From Heracleum sosnowskyi (Eukaryota > Streptophyta > Magnoliopsida > Apiales > Apiaceae): a stretch of DNA of 64,000 nt. The stretch covers positions 85,976,363 to 86,040,362 of the forward strand of contig CM061239.1 of the NCBI GenBank assembly GCA_030848705.1, in the 5' to 3' direction. Every line of letters begins with the position of its first letter. Positions within the stretch are counted from its first letter, which is position 1. The notes beneath the pieces are model-generated. The model was not told the origin of the DNA, ran no database searches, and saw nothing but the letters and a program-made list of their open reading frames with translations. Below are positions 13,377 through 25,875 of the stretch, in pieces. The position numbers were made by a program, and so were the translations under genes.

Positions 13377-13918
13377 TGTTGAGTGAGAAAAAGCTTGAAC
13401 TTGGATTTGCTTTGAGAGAGAAGAAGTAAGAAAACCTTTGGAAATTTTGAGAGCAGGTAGAAAAGAATTAAAGAAAACAAAATTTCTTAAATACTCCCCC
13501 AAAATTTCTCAAAAATTAAGTCCAATAATAAATATAAATTACTGGATTGGCTTAAAAAATGTAACCGTTACAATTAAAATATTACCATGATTTATACTTA
13601 CAGGGGTGTATGCATAGATCGTGGTAAAAGACGTGACAATTTTCAACGGTTCAGATTAAAAGCGCTATATCAACGAATCAGAATTGGGCGTTTAAGGTCC
13701 CATCTCTTTCGTTGATAAAGCTGTGTTTCGTTGATATAAGAGAGCTATCAACGAAACACCCAGAAAAATGCTAAGAATGTCAACGAAATGGTGTGTTTCG
13801 TTGACATAGTAATTTTGACTTAGACAAAATTGCACTTTTTCCTGAGAAAATTAATTCACAGAAAAAAAACATAGCAAGATTCTGGCTTCTTTATAACTTG
13901 CAAAAATCTCAGAAATAA
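13377..13918 (-). other. A-minus spacer between pol and third ORF with motif cluster
   Basis: Non-coding. On the coding strand it holds the same order seen in A-plus: a cluster of A-family words (13,655-13,805, at least six copies of TCGTTGA or TCAACGA), then a TTGGGGGAG tract beside TATTTAAG (about 13,484-13,505), then a pyrimidine-rich leader into the third-ORF ATG. The conservation of this block between two diverged copies suggests it is functional. Confidence 0.7.
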
Positions 13919-16900
13919 TTAAGAGAAATTTTGCATACCTAGCTCACTTACTAATCTTGAGAATGTAGATTCATCAAGTGGCTTGGTAAAGATGTCTGCA
14001 AGTTGTTGTTCACTTGGAACAAAATGTAACTCCACAGTACCATTCATAACATGTTCTCTAATGAAATGATACTTGATGTCAATGTGCTTGGTCCTTGAAT
14101 GTTGCACTGGATTCTCAGTAATGGCAATGGCACTAGTGTTGTCACAGAAGATAGGAATTTTCTCAACTCTTAATCCATAATCAAGTAGTTGATTTTTCAT
14201 CCATAAAATCTGTGCACAACAACTTCCAGCTGCAATATACTCACCCTCAGCTGTGGAGGTAGAAACTGAGTTTTATTTCTTGATGAACCATGATACAAGC
14301 TTGTTTCCTAGGAATTGACAGGTGCCTATTGTGCTTTTCCTATCAATTTTACATCTTGCATAATATGCATCTGGATAACCGATTAGTTCAAAGCCAGATT
14401 CTCTAGGATACCAAATGCCAAGGTTTGGTGTTCCTTTGAGATATCTGAAAATTCTTTTAATAGCAACTAAATGGGATTCCCTAGGATCAGCCTGAAATCT
14501 AGCACATAGACATGTAGCAAACATAATATCAGGTCTACTAGCTGTTAAATATAAAAGTGAGCCTACCATGCCTCTGTAACTTGAAATGTCCACAGATTTT
14601 TCCTTAGTATTCAATTCAAGTTTGGTGGCAGTAGGCATGGGAGTTTTGGCAGGAGAGCATTCCATTAAGTTAAATTTCTTTAACAAATCATGAATATATT
14701 TTGTTTGACTAATGAAAATGCCTTCATTAACTTGCTTCACTTGGAGACCAAGAAAGTAAGTTAATTCTCCCATCATGCTCATTTCATATTTACTCTGCAT
14801 AAGCTTGTCAAACTTTTGACAAAGTTTTACATCTGTAGACCCAAAGATTATGTCATCTACATAAATTTGAACAAGTATAGTAGAGCCATTCACAATCCTA
14901 TGAAAAAGAGTTTTATCTACAGTACCTCTAGTGAAGTGATTCTCAAGGAGGAACTGTGAAAGTGTGTCATACCAGGCTCTAGGAGCTTGTTTCAAACCAT
15001 AGAGTGCTTTAAGGAGGAAGTACACATACTCTGGAAAATCATCATCTTCAAAACCAGGAGGTTGACTTACATACACCTCCTCTTCCAATTCCCCATTCAG
15101 AAAAGCACTCTTCACATCCATTTGATAGACCTTGAAATTGGCATGGGCTGCATAGGCTAGGAAAATCCTTATTGCTTCTAGTCTTGCAACAGGAGCAAAG
15201 GTTTCATCAAAATCAATTCCCTCTTCCCGTGAATAGCCTTTTGCAACCAATATAGCTTTGTTCCTTGTGACTATGCCATTTTCATCCATCTTGTTTCTGA
15301 ACACCCATTTTGTGCCTATAACACTCCTGTCCTTAGGCTTGGGCACCAGCTTCCAAACTTTGTTTCTCTCAAATTGGTTTAGCTCCTCTTGCATAGCTAA
15401 GACCCAATCTGGATCTAGAAGTGCATCCTCAACTTTCTTTGGCTCATCTTGAGACAGAAAGCTACTATATAAACATTCCTCTTGAGTTGCTCTTCTAGTT
15501 TGGACTTTTGAAGAAACATCACCTATAATAAGTTCAAAGGGATGATCTTTAGTCCATTTCCTTGAGGGAGGTAGATTTGCTCTTGAAGAGGTAGCTTCAT
15601 GATCATGATTGCCTTGATTAGATATTTGTCCTTGAGAAACTCCCCCTGAGTTTGTTGTCCCTAAATGATCACTTCTAGAGGCATTTCTACGACTGTCAAC
15701 GGTAAGACCATTTTGACTGTCAACGAAACGTTCATCATGACTGTCAACGAATCCTTCATCATTACTGTCAACGAAATGACCATTTGGTCTGCTAGCAGCT
15801 ATTCTTTTCAATCTCAATGCAGCAATTTCATCTTCACTGCTGCTTTCATCTGTGCTAGATACAACAACTTTAGGCTGTTTCTCTATAGCCTTGACATGAT
15901 TCACTTGATCTCCTTCCCCGTTCTCAAAAGAAAGACTTTCATGGAAACCTTCATCATAGAGACCTTGAATTTTTAGATCATCAAAAACAACATGTACAGA
16001 TTCCATAACAATGTTGGTTCTGAGATTATAGACTCTGTAAGCTTTCCCTGCTGCATATCCCACAAATATTGCTTCATCTCCCTTTGCTTCAAATTTCCCC
16101 AAATGCTCAGCTTGATTTCTCAAAACAAAACACTTGCATCCAAAGACATGAAGAAAATCCAACAGTGGCTTCTTTCTTTTGAGTAGTTGATAAGGGGTCA
16201 TTCCTTTGGCCTGATTAATCAAAGAAATATTTTGAGTGAAGCAAGCTGTGTTAACTGCCTCAGCCCAGAAATAAGTTGGTAACTTTGATTCATCTAGCAT
16301 TGTCCTTGCAGCTTCAATAAGTGTTCTGTTTTTCCTTTCAACTACACCATTTTGCTGTGGTGTTCTTGCTGCTGAAAACTCATGCAAAATACCATTTTCT
16401 TCACAGAACACCTTCATGCTTGAATTCTTGAATTCTGTCCCATTGTCACTCCTAATCCTTCTTACTTTGAAATCAGGATGATTGTTTACCATCTTGATGT
16501 GATTGATAATGATTTCACTTGCCTCATCTTTGGAGTGCAAAAAGAAAGTCCATGTAAATCTACAAAAATCATCAACAATCACAAGACAATATTTCTTCTT
16601 TGAAATGGACATGACATTTACAGGGCCAAATAGATCCATATGAAGCAGCTCAAGCTGTTGGACAATTGATGACGCTGTCTTGCTTTTGAATGATGCCTTC
16701 TTTTGTTTCCCTTTTTGACAGGCATCACACAAACCATCTTTGGAGAATTCCACCTGTGGAATTCCTCTGGCAAGATCTTTCCTTACCAAATCATTCATAA
16801 CCTTAAAATTCAGATGAGATAATTTCTTGTGCCATAGCCAACTTTCATCCTTGCTTGCCTTGCTGAAAAGACAAGTGATGGTGTCTGGACTTGTGCTACT

Positions 16901-17263
16901 AAAGTCAGCAATGTACACATTCCCTCTTCTGAATCCAGTCATTACCACATTGTTGTTTCCTCCTTTAAAAACAACATAGGCTTCTTTAGAAAAAGTAAGT
17001 AAAAATCCTTTGTCACAAAGTTGGCTGATACTAAGCAAATTGTGCTTGAGACCATCCACCAATGCAACCTCATCAATGATGACATTTTCTTTTGAAATCA
17101 AGCCATATCCCTTAGTGTAGCCTTTGCTGTCATCTCCAAAAGCAATACAAGGGCCAGCTCTTTCCTGAAACTCTGTGAGCAGGGTAGAATCACCAGTCAT
17201 GTGTCTTGAACATCCACTATCCAAGTACCAAAGATTCCTTTTGTCTCCCTGCACACAATAAAA
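13919..17263 (-). pseudogene. A-minus Pol (protease-integrase-RT-RNase H), one stop
   Basis: Ty1/copia order on the minus strand: protease [10 protein letters not shown], integrase zinc finger (WHKKLSH with CDAC), integrase core ([21 protein letters not shown]), RT with YVDDIIFGS, and RNase H near 14,340-14,400. A stop at 14,273-14,275 ends the long frame 118 codons before the natural end at 13,919. The same frame continues after it through the RNase H region ([17 protein letters not shown]). The RNase H motif is also damaged (DAYYAR where A-plus reads DADFAG), so the enzyme is dead. The integrase-RT linker carries four FVDS-type repeats encoded by the family word (about 15,690-15,775). Confidence 0.9.
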
Positions 17264-17268
17264 TCAAA

Positions 17269-18341
17269 TCAAGTTGATTTTGGTACCCAAGTTTCCTTGG
17301 GTCCTGTTTTGTTAGCCTTTGATTTACCTTTTATATCATTTTTCACCTTGGGCTCAGATTGATTTAAATTAACCTTTACCTTTGGTGTTGATTTCTGAGG
17401 GTTCCTCATATTTTCATTCACAGCATGCATAGATGGAGGAACAAACATGTTATTCATATTCCATGGCATTTGTGGCACATTAAACATATTCATGTATGGA
17501 TTAGGCACAAATGGCATGCTAGCATATGGATTCTAAAATTGTGCATATGGAGCAAACATGTTAGGCATAACAGGCATTGTAGGCATAGAACCATTCATTG
17601 CAGGCTTAGGCATTTTCACATTAGCAGTCTTCTTAACAGATTTGCAGTTAGTAGATAAATGACTAACACTACCACAATTAACACATGTCTTTCTAGGAGC
17701 ATATTTATCAAGTGTGTAATTGTTATGTTTGTTAATCCCTACTTTGCCATTCCTGTTATTCTTTTTATTGCCTTTAGTCTCAACTTGAATTTTCTCTAAC
17801 TTGTCATTCAATTGCTTGTTAGACAAGTGACCTACATTTGCTCTTTCAACAGGCTTCTCAACTTTCTTTGATTTACTAGACTCACCTTGAACAAAGTTCT
17901 TGGTGACAGGACCATACTTGTTATTAAGTCTAGTGAGTTCTTCTTTCCTTTTCTCTATCAACGAAACAGCCTGATCGGTTGACGGTTCATCTGTCAACGA
18001 AACTTTGCATTCTGTTTACATATCAACCTTCAACAAATGATCATTGTTGTTTGTTGACTCTATTTCTGATTCTAAGGTTTCACCAGCATACCCTAGCTTC
18101 TCTTTGTTCTTTTTCCATGATTGCTCACAGAAAGATTCCATACCTTGAACATTAATGATGTTGGTAGCAACATTCCTGGAATCTTTCCATTTTGCAATCA
18201 CACTTTGTTCTATTTCAAGTTGTGTTTTAAGAATCTCTTCCCTTTCTAACACTTTCTCAAGTTCCTTCTTAGCATCCCTACTAACACACCTCATTTTCTC
18301 AAACTCAATGAGCTGTGCTTCTAACATGGCATTTCTATCAT
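17269..18341 (-). pseudogene. A-minus gag, 3' half
   Basis: Collinear with the second half of the A-plus Gag. It has a Lys/Glu-rich helical segment and a zinc knuckle of CX2CX4HX4C form (CVNCGSVSHLSTNC, near 17,650-17,690). A Met/Pro/Asn-rich tail ends WVPKST at the stop 17,269-17,271. Premature stops lie at 18,016-18,018 and 17,533-17,535, where A-plus has sense codons. The B insertion at 18,342 separates it from the 5' half at 45,992-47,039. Confidence 0.85.
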
Positions 18342-19399
18342 TGTTGGTCCTTGTGTATTGCAGAAGGGGGGGGGGGGATGAATGCAATACTGATAAAATT
18401 CAATCTCAGTTTCAACAACTAAAACTAAGATTTAATGTTATCAATAATATGTATGCATTCACAAACAGTATAATAGAGAAGACAAGATTCACAAAATAAA
18501 TGTTTTATTTATTTTGCAAAGTGTTGCTACAACCTCAAGAGAGAATTCTTGAGCTTCGTTCTTCTCCAAGACACTTGCTTTTCTTCGTTACTCGTCTAGA
18601 ATGAATTGATAGTCTAAGTATAAAACTAATCCTATCACTATCAGCACGGGTCTGTGAAGCTGCTGTCATTATCAAGTGGCAGCTTCTTACAAAGTGTCTA
18701 CCCATGTGACTTTCCTAAATTGCTAACAATGTCAGATATACATTACAAAGAAAGCAACCTAGATTCATTCTATTTCTAGCTAAAACAATTCAGCAAATAG
18801 AGATTTGACCTTGCTCTTGAATTGATTCGCTTTTGTTTGCAGTGCTTGAAGCTTCTGTCGTAGTCTTACATACTTGGTGCAGCTTAGGGATACTGCAACA
18901 CACCTGTTTCTTGAACATTGAAACTGTCACGGGGTTTGAATGAGAAAGATACCTAGAACAAGGATCTTTCTCGAGACAGTTACTTTTGCCGCAGAGCTTG
19001 CTGTCACAGGAATGTGCTTTTGGTGACAGTAGGAGTTCCCCGCATAGTGTGATGTCGAGGTTTCCAAACTTGCTGTCGAGGGCTAAAGTTGCTGTCGCGT
19101 AGTCTTCCGCCAATGTTGCTGTCAGAGTGAATATGCTGTCTTGACTTGCAACATTCTGTCTTCTTGTAATCTTACTATCAATTCTTATGACAGTAACCTT
19201 TATTCATGCTGTCATCCAATATGCGTTCTTTGAGGCTTGAACACAGAAAGTGAACTTCTTCCAAATTACACAATTAAACTAACATTGCATACTGATTACA
19301 AGAACATACTTTGGCTGTGACAGTATGTTCTACTTAATTAAAAAAGTAAGTATATACAAAGTTAAGTTGTTCCTATGCTATCACCCATAAATCCCAACA
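18342..19399 (-). repeat. B 3' LTR
   Basis: 1,058 bp from TGTTGGTCCTTG to AAATCCCAACA, nearly identical to the split 5' LTR. It has a 12-G run at 18,366-18,377, which on the sense strand is a poly-C just before the LTR end, as in family A. Between about 18,660 and 19,330 it carries a dense cluster of the B-family word (exact TGACAGTA at 19,024, 19,188 and 19,318; many GCTGTC/CTGTCA variants). Confidence 0.92.
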
Positions 19400-19414
19400 A
19401 TCTCCCCCAATTTG
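19400..19414 (-). promoter_or_regulatory. Polypurine tract of B
   Basis: The coding strand reads AATTGGGGGAGAT directly beside the 3' LTR, identical in core to the tracts of A and S3. It acts in plus-strand cDNA priming. Confidence 0.85.
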
Positions 19415-19491
19415 TTTTTATGAACAATAACAACAAATTTACAATATATGCTGACAACTTAACTAACAAGATCAGAATGGATTTAGAATGT

Positions 19492-21037
19492 TTACTTAGC
19501 TTGAGATTTCCTCTTCTGCCTTGTTACTTCCTCTCTTCTGAGAGCTTCTACCAAGCTGCTTCTTAGACCTTCTACAAGAGAGATTTCAGCAGGTGTGACT
19601 GCAGCATCTTCTATTTCTTCAATGATCTTCTTGATAGTAGGAGAAATAAGAGAACTAGCATCCCTGAGATTCAACCATTGCTCTTGATCAAATGGATAGC
19701 TTCTGAAGTGGAGTTCTTCATGAATGAGCTTGAATCTACTTCGTCGATAAGCATTGAGAGACATCCTCCTTTGCTTGTCCAGCTTCGAATCTTCTCCTTT
19801 TCTCCTTTCCAATAATTCCTCTATCTTGTCAGAACAGATCTGCTCCAGGGGATGAATTGATCCAGCAACCATATACTGTAAATCCTTCAGAATAGTTGTT
19901 TTTAGCTTGTGCAAGCTGCAAACATAGATTTCTTCTTTTAGATGCTTGATTCTTAAGGGATTTTCCAGCATACATGTTTGATAATTTGGAGCTTCACTTT
20001 CTGCCTTGTTGGCAGTCTTGCATCTTTCCAGGAGTTCAGCTTCCTTCTTATCAAGTTCTGACTGATATTGAGCGTATTGAGAAGAGTCAGGTCTTTTGCT
20101 TGGCTTGGGTTGCCCTTCCTCTGTGGGTTGGGTTTTCCTTTCTTCTGTGGATGAATCATCAAACTCATAGTACCAGTGATATGGTATAGGAGAAGCTGGT
20201 AAATCAGTTGAAATATCAACATCATCAAAATCTGCAAAGTTGTAGCCAAATTTCTGATAGAATTCAGCATCCCTATCAGCTTGATATTTCAGAATATGTT
20301 CCATAACAGACTCTGGAACATTTTCATAGCTCTCCAGCAACTCTACCATTCATTCCAGGTAGAAGAAGTCAATTCTTCTTTTATCTAAGGTTGATGTCCT
20401 ACCACTGGTTGATGTGGAGACCAGATTGAAATCCTTATCAACTTTGGTAGATCTTGATTCTTCCCACCACAGAATGTACTCAGTGACCTCTTGATTTGCA
20501 TCCATCTTGACCTCAACACTCTTGATTTCTCTAGATTGCATCTGTTGTATCTTAAGACTGTTGGGAGGTATTGATTGAATTGGCTTCTTAAGATTCCTGC
20601 CAAATCCAGTGGCCTTTTCCTTTCCTGAGTACTTGTGCTTTCCTTCAGGTTTCTGTCTAGAAAACCATGCTCTTGCTTTGGCTTTCAGTCTTATGGGCTT
20701 GACAGTAGCTTTGGCTTCATCCTTGACAGAACCTTTCTTGACAGTACTTTTGTCGACAGTATCTTCCATGACAGCATCTTTTATGACAGTATTCTTGTCG
20801 ACGATACCTTTGGTGACAGTATCTTTTTCTGCATTTATGCAATCAATAGCACATCTAAGAACGCTTGCCTCCAAAGCTTCCAGTATTCTTGGCTCCTCTT
20901 CATCTGTTGCACTAGCATCTTTCTTTTCTTGACTAGGAGTTTCTTCATTGCCTTCATTCTGAGATTGAATACCAGTATTCCCAGAATTACTTCCACCAGC
21001 ATTTCCAGCATTTCCAGAAGCTTCACCTCCTCCAACC

Positions 21038-21074
<37 letters not shown>

Positions 21075-24000
21075 GAGGAGGAATGTCAAAGAGACAACTT
21101 CCACCTTGATCATTTCTTTTAGCATTGGCTCTAGAGATTAGTTCCTTCACTCTAGCTCCCAGTGCCTTGTCTCTCAACACCATCATTTTGTAGATCTCTT
21201 GAACATCATAAACTCTTCCTGGATTGGCATTTGAACTGAGTATTCCATCTAACACTTTCATAATTGACTTGGTTTCCATTCTGGATGTGCCAACCAAATT
21301 CATGAAGCTGTTCCTTCTTGTGCCATCCTTAGTTACAGATCTGTAGAAAACACTTGGTGGATTTGTGTAGACTTCAGGTAGATTTTGTGTGAGCAGGTTC
21401 TGGATTTGCATATCCAATATTTCATTGAATGGTGTTTGAGTTGCCCTGATCTTTCCCTTCAAAGCACACAACACCTTTGCTGGCAGACTCTGCAATAACT
21501 GCATTGTGATGAAATATGATATGCCAGAAGTGAAATAGATACTTACAACCCATCTTTTCTCATCATTCACCATTACACTGACACTGGTGATTTGATCCTT
21601 TAACAGTTTTGTGGTGTTGGTTGGACGGTTGCTTGGAGCATTCATTGCTTCTTCCACCAAACTGCTAAATTCACTGTCAGGATTGTGTAATGTACTCTCC
21701 ATGTAATCCACCATTAGAGTATTGGCTTCTTCTTGATCATACTCAGTACCAATGGACCAAGTATTTCCTTTATGGATGGATTCAGGCAGTTTCCCTTTAC
21801 CTTTCCCAGACTTATTATGTTCCTCCATTTCTCTCCATCTTCTTTGTAGAGCAGATTCTTGAGTTACTGGAGTTGGCTCTCTGATTATCACAGGAGGTAG
21901 AATTGGATGTCTAGATGCAGGTCTTCTTTGCATTGCATCTTGAGTTGCTTTAGACATCAGTACTCTTTCTCCATCCAAGTCAACTTCAACAAGCTCTTCA
22001 GCTTTATCCTTTGGTTGTCCACTGCTTGGTTTGACCTGCTCCCCCTTAGATATTGCTTTCCCCTTAGCTCCCCCTTTGGTCTTCATAGCTACTGGCTCCC
22101 CCTGAGTTCCACCTGATTCCTGAATAGATATTGATTCTGATCTTGCTACCTTCTCCCCCTTAGTTGAGTTGGCAGCTACTAGGTCAGTGAGGAACTGGAT
22201 AGAGAGCCGAGTAGCAGCAAAACCATCAACCATCAGTTGAGAGAGAGAGTCCATCTTGGAGTTCAAAGTAGCACACTGTCATTCCAGAGCTGCAATCCTG
22301 TTACCAAAAGTAGCAGAGGGGCCACCAGACCTTAACCTTCTTGGAGGGGAAGGAAAAGAAAGGGGCTTGGAGGCTATGGGGGTTCTCACACTCTCAGGGT
22401 GTTTTTGAGTGATCTCATCACCCCTCACAGATTGACTCTCAAGGCCTAATGCCTGAATAGTGTGGGCTCCCTCAAAGTCTCTCCGGACATGCTCAAGTCC
22501 CTCTCCTTTTGCCAGCACATTTGGCTGCCTCTCATTTTTATGTTCACCTCTCTTTTCTTTTATCTCTCTTTTCTTGTGCACACCCTCACTCAACCTAGAT
22601 GCATGGGTATGAGCAGTGCTAACATGCATGGAAGGAGTAGATTTAGAATGTACCTTTAAGAGTTTGGCAAGAGGGAGATCATCATCAGAGGCATCCTCAA
22701 TGATTACAGCTTCAAAACCAGGCTGAGAGGACTGGACATCATCTGTGGCAGGAATGTTACTGTCAGTTGGAGTCTGGACAACAGGTTCTAGCATGACAGC
22801 AACTTTGGGAGGTGGAGTGACAGTAGGTTCTGTAGTGACAATATCTTTCTCTCCACCCATGACAGCAGCTGTGTCCAGGACAACAACATTGCCAGTGTCT
22901 TTGACAGCAACAGAGGCTGTGACAGCATCTTCCTGAAGGTAAGATGCTCCTTGGAGTTCAGACAAAGTGTTGGCTGTTTCATTTTCTGACAAAATTCCAC
23001 TTTGCCCTAGCTCAGTGTTTGGAGGAGTGGTGTCCATCTCACTTTGAGAAATGGGTTCTTGTGGACCACTAGATGGGGGCTCATCCATGATTGGAGATGG
23101 ATGATCAAAACCTGAAGGGTTGGGACTGTCCCCTTCTCTAGGTTGTGGAGAAGAAACAAAGGAATATGTAGGGAAGGAAGAAGGTGAAAGTGTAGCAGAG
23201 AGTGGGGGCTGATTCACAGATGAAACATGTGAACCGTCAATTGGAGTAGAGAAATCCTCACTGTGCCCTAACTCACTGTGTGTTTCTTCAAGTGGGGGTA
23301 TCTCAGGTTGTGAACCATGAGTTTGTGCAGACTCTGTACAGGGTGCCTTGGGAGACAGGCCAATTTCAATAGATGCACCTTGTTGAGAAGGCACATCTAG
23401 GGAGGTGTTTGAGTCCCTTTCAGTAACCACAGTTTGTTGAGAAACTGCAGCTTGGGTAACAGTGGTTTTGGTCCTCCTAGCTCTCTTCTTCTTAGGCTCA
23501 GGGGGAACCACTATGGGTTCTGTTTGAACCTTCCTTATTTGTTGCACTAGGTGCAGTGTCTCCCTCTTGACTAACAGAGCTACCACCAACATCAGCTTCT
23601 AAGGACTTTGTTCTGGATTCTTTCAAGGCTTCTCTTTGGGCTTTGGAACGTCTAGAGGGCCTAGGCTGAGTGTATGGTGTTGAATGTGGGTTAACTGAAT
23701 TTGGGTCTAATTCAGTTTCATTCTCAAGAGTGAAAGAGTCATAACCAGATGGTAATGGTAAATCAGGGTTGAACACTTGATCAACCATGTGCTGAGTGAA
23801 ACAAAGTGGAATATGTGCATTGAGATTCCGTGAAGATAACAGTGTGTGTGTGTGTTCTTTTTCAAAATGGAGCAAGCCTCTAAACGAGGGGCGGCATCAT
23901 TAAAATCACAGAATGAATTAATGCACATCATAAGAAAGCGAGGGTAGATTGATACCTTCTTACCTATGGCAGCTTGGAGGTGTGCCATGAGGAGAGCTCC

Positions 24001-24555
24001 AACATTCACCTTGTATCCATGGACAAGAGAATGTGTCAGTTTCTTGATGTAGGAGGGTATTCCATTCCAGCCTGTGGACTTGGTAGAGAACACCTTGACC
24101 ATCACATCAAATATCATGCTCCACTCCTTTCTCAGATGCTTCCTATCCATTTCACCAGTTGGATACCACTTGGTAGTCCCCTCTTCGAGAATAGGGTCTG
24201 CATACCCAATCTTCAAGAAGAGCTTCTTGAGAGTGTCATCATTTGCAAGTTCAGTAAATTTTTGTCTTGCTTCCAGGGTAATTCCAAGAGCAGTGTTGAT
24301 GACCTCAGCTGTAAGAGTGTATTGTTGCCCAGAGATTGTGAATTGAATACCCGGGTTCTCACCCTCAGTTTGAGCAACAGCAGTTTGCCAAAACGCCTCA
24401 ATTCGGTCTAAGTCTAGAATGGGGGTTGAGGTGATGGCATAACCGAGATAGGACTTGTTCAAGAAAAACACGAGTCCTTTGAAGCCTTCACCAGCATCAT
24501 TTGGGGAAAAGATGCCAGCAAAGTTTGTTTGAGAGAGAGTCTGTTTGGATGCCAT
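19492..24555 (-). pseudogene. B third ORF ('env-like'), ~1,690 codons, two stops and two frameshifts
   Basis: The start chosen is the ATG at 24,553-24,555 (MASKQTLSQTNFAG), preceded by a promoter-like block. The N-terminal about 220 residues are globular (a section reads IQFTISGQQYTLTAEVINTA, parallel to the IVNSDVLQACLHI part of the A protein). Then come a long Pro/Ser/Thr-rich linker, a coiled coil (about 22,200-22,290) ending FLTDLVAANS, and an Asp run at about 21,040-21,070. A Lys/Thr/Val repeat region (20,700-20,830) and a helical C-terminus follow. Breaks: frameshifts near 23,840-23,880 (by a CA repeat) and 23,520-23,550, and stops at 22,279-22,281 and 20,350-20,352. Role unknown; Sirevirus envelope-like by position only. 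Confidence 0.72.
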
Positions 24556-24664
24556 GGAGATTTCAAGAAAAGAAGAAAGTAAGAAAGTGGCTTTTTGCTT
24601 GAAGAAAAATATATTGCCTTGAGTTCGATGAGAGTGATATGTCTGAGTAACTGGGGAATAAATA
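24556..24664 (-). promoter_or_regulatory. Promoter-like block before B third ORF
   Basis: On the coding strand a TATTTATT box (24,657-24,664) lies about 100 nt before the ATG. It is followed by an AC/CT-rich leader with long pyrimidine runs (ctttcttactttcttc) and an ATGGC start. The layout parallels the block before the A third ORF. This could be a separate promoter for the third ORF; that is inference from sequence alone. Confidence 0.4.
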
Positions 24665-24794
24665 GAGGTATCACAAACGTTGTGCACAAAAAGTGGAATT
24701 AAAGAACGTGTCTTAACCCACTCTTATAACACGTCAGTTACTGCCCGTTATTCACTGACCAACGTAGGATGAATATCCAATTTCAACGGTCCAC

Positions 24795-25035
24795 TATTGT
24801 TGACAGTAACCTGTGCGCTAGAAACAATCTGTCAGTAATAAAAGGTGGTGACAGTAGGTTTTGCGCGACAACAACTATTGCGCAAAAACTTGCTGTCACT
24901 GTTAAGCATATGAATGACAGTATCCTTTACAAGTCTTGACAGAAAGTCTTTTCCTGCTGTCTAGAAGGTTGCTGTCAAGAAACACACGACAGTACCCTTC
25001 TTAATGACAGTAACTTCGATTGGGAATTAGTTCTG
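24795..25035. repeat. B-family word cluster in pol/third-ORF spacer
   Basis: Eleven or so copies of the TGACAG/CTGTCA core in about 240 bp, with exact TGACAGTA at 24,801, 24,849, 24,915 and 25,015 and inverted GCTGTCA/GCTGTCT forms between. A second small cluster sits at 25,735-25,840, just downstream of the pol stop. Both lie in non-coding spacer. Confidence 0.8.
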
Positions 25036-25217
25036 TCATGAACTTATTAGAATGCTTTATTCATACACTTAACTTAATATTGACACATTATGGATTTAGC
25101 AATTTAATCTTTTGAACACAGATATTAAGCAATTAGCACAGACAAATCATAAACACAAGAACAAGAACTTTTATTATTATTATTGATAAAATCATTAAAA
25201 ATAGAACATGGAGTACA

Positions 25218-25469
25218 TTATTCTATGATCTTATCAACTAGTCCTAAAAGCTCTTCCTTAATCTCTTCTTCAGAGCGACCTTCTTTTTCAAGAAGTGCCT
25301 GAAGCTCCTTCTCTTCTTCCTAAGCCTTGGCCTCCTCTTCCTGTTTCTTTTCCTCTTCGATCTCATCCATGCCGTCCAACAGCATCTCGAAGAGTTCATC
25401 AATCTCTTCACTGTCGGGCTCACTATCGCACCGTTTTAGCCCTACTTCAATTCCTACTTTGTTTTCCAT
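25218..25469 (-). pseudogene. Small acidic coiled-coil ORF between B pol and third ORF
   Basis: A minus-strand frame of 84 codons from the ATG at 25,467-25,469 to the stop at 25,218-25,220, with one internal TAG at codon 50 (25,320-25,322). About a third of the residues are Glu or Asp, with segments such as EEIDELFEMLLDGMDEIEEE and EEEIKEELLGLV that would form amphipathic or coiled-coil helices. I recognise no family. The opposite strand is open too, but that is a shadow of the acidic codons. It sits alone in the 1.3-kb spacer between pol and the third ORF. The A elements have only about 0.5 kb there and no such ORF. It could be an extra element gene or a captured fragment. Confidence 0.5.
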
Positions 25470-25875
25470 TATTTACTTTAAAACTGAGAGCAGACTGGTG
25501 AAACCTAAGGTTAATTTATAGGCAAAACCGTCTAAGGATTAAAGTCTAATGGTCAACAGTTAGAGTACCCATACAACTTCCACAAAAGTAATTAATGGTC
25601 GTGTCCTCCTTTAATCCTACAGATTAATGCAAAACGGTGTGAAAGTCCAATGGAACAGATTTTTATCTCTCAAACTTAACAAGTAACCACATTAATATCA
25701 TACACGGTCTAAAAGTATGAGACTGGCACAAAATACTGACATGAAAAGTCAAATCAACACATGCTGTCACATAACAGACATAGACCAAGTAGACAGTAAC
25801 TTCTCTTGACAGCAGGTTTGAAGTTGCTGTCATGAGCTTCAAAAGAGAATTTGGAAATATAGAAAACTGAGTAAA

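Noticed and set aside
18790..19113. 107-codon minus-strand ORF in the B LTR, also in the other LTR at 32,251-32,574
   Set aside because: Present in both LTRs because LTRs are copies of each other. It is built over the repeated CTGTC words and has no recognisable domain. It might be worth a translation check, but I do not call it a gene.
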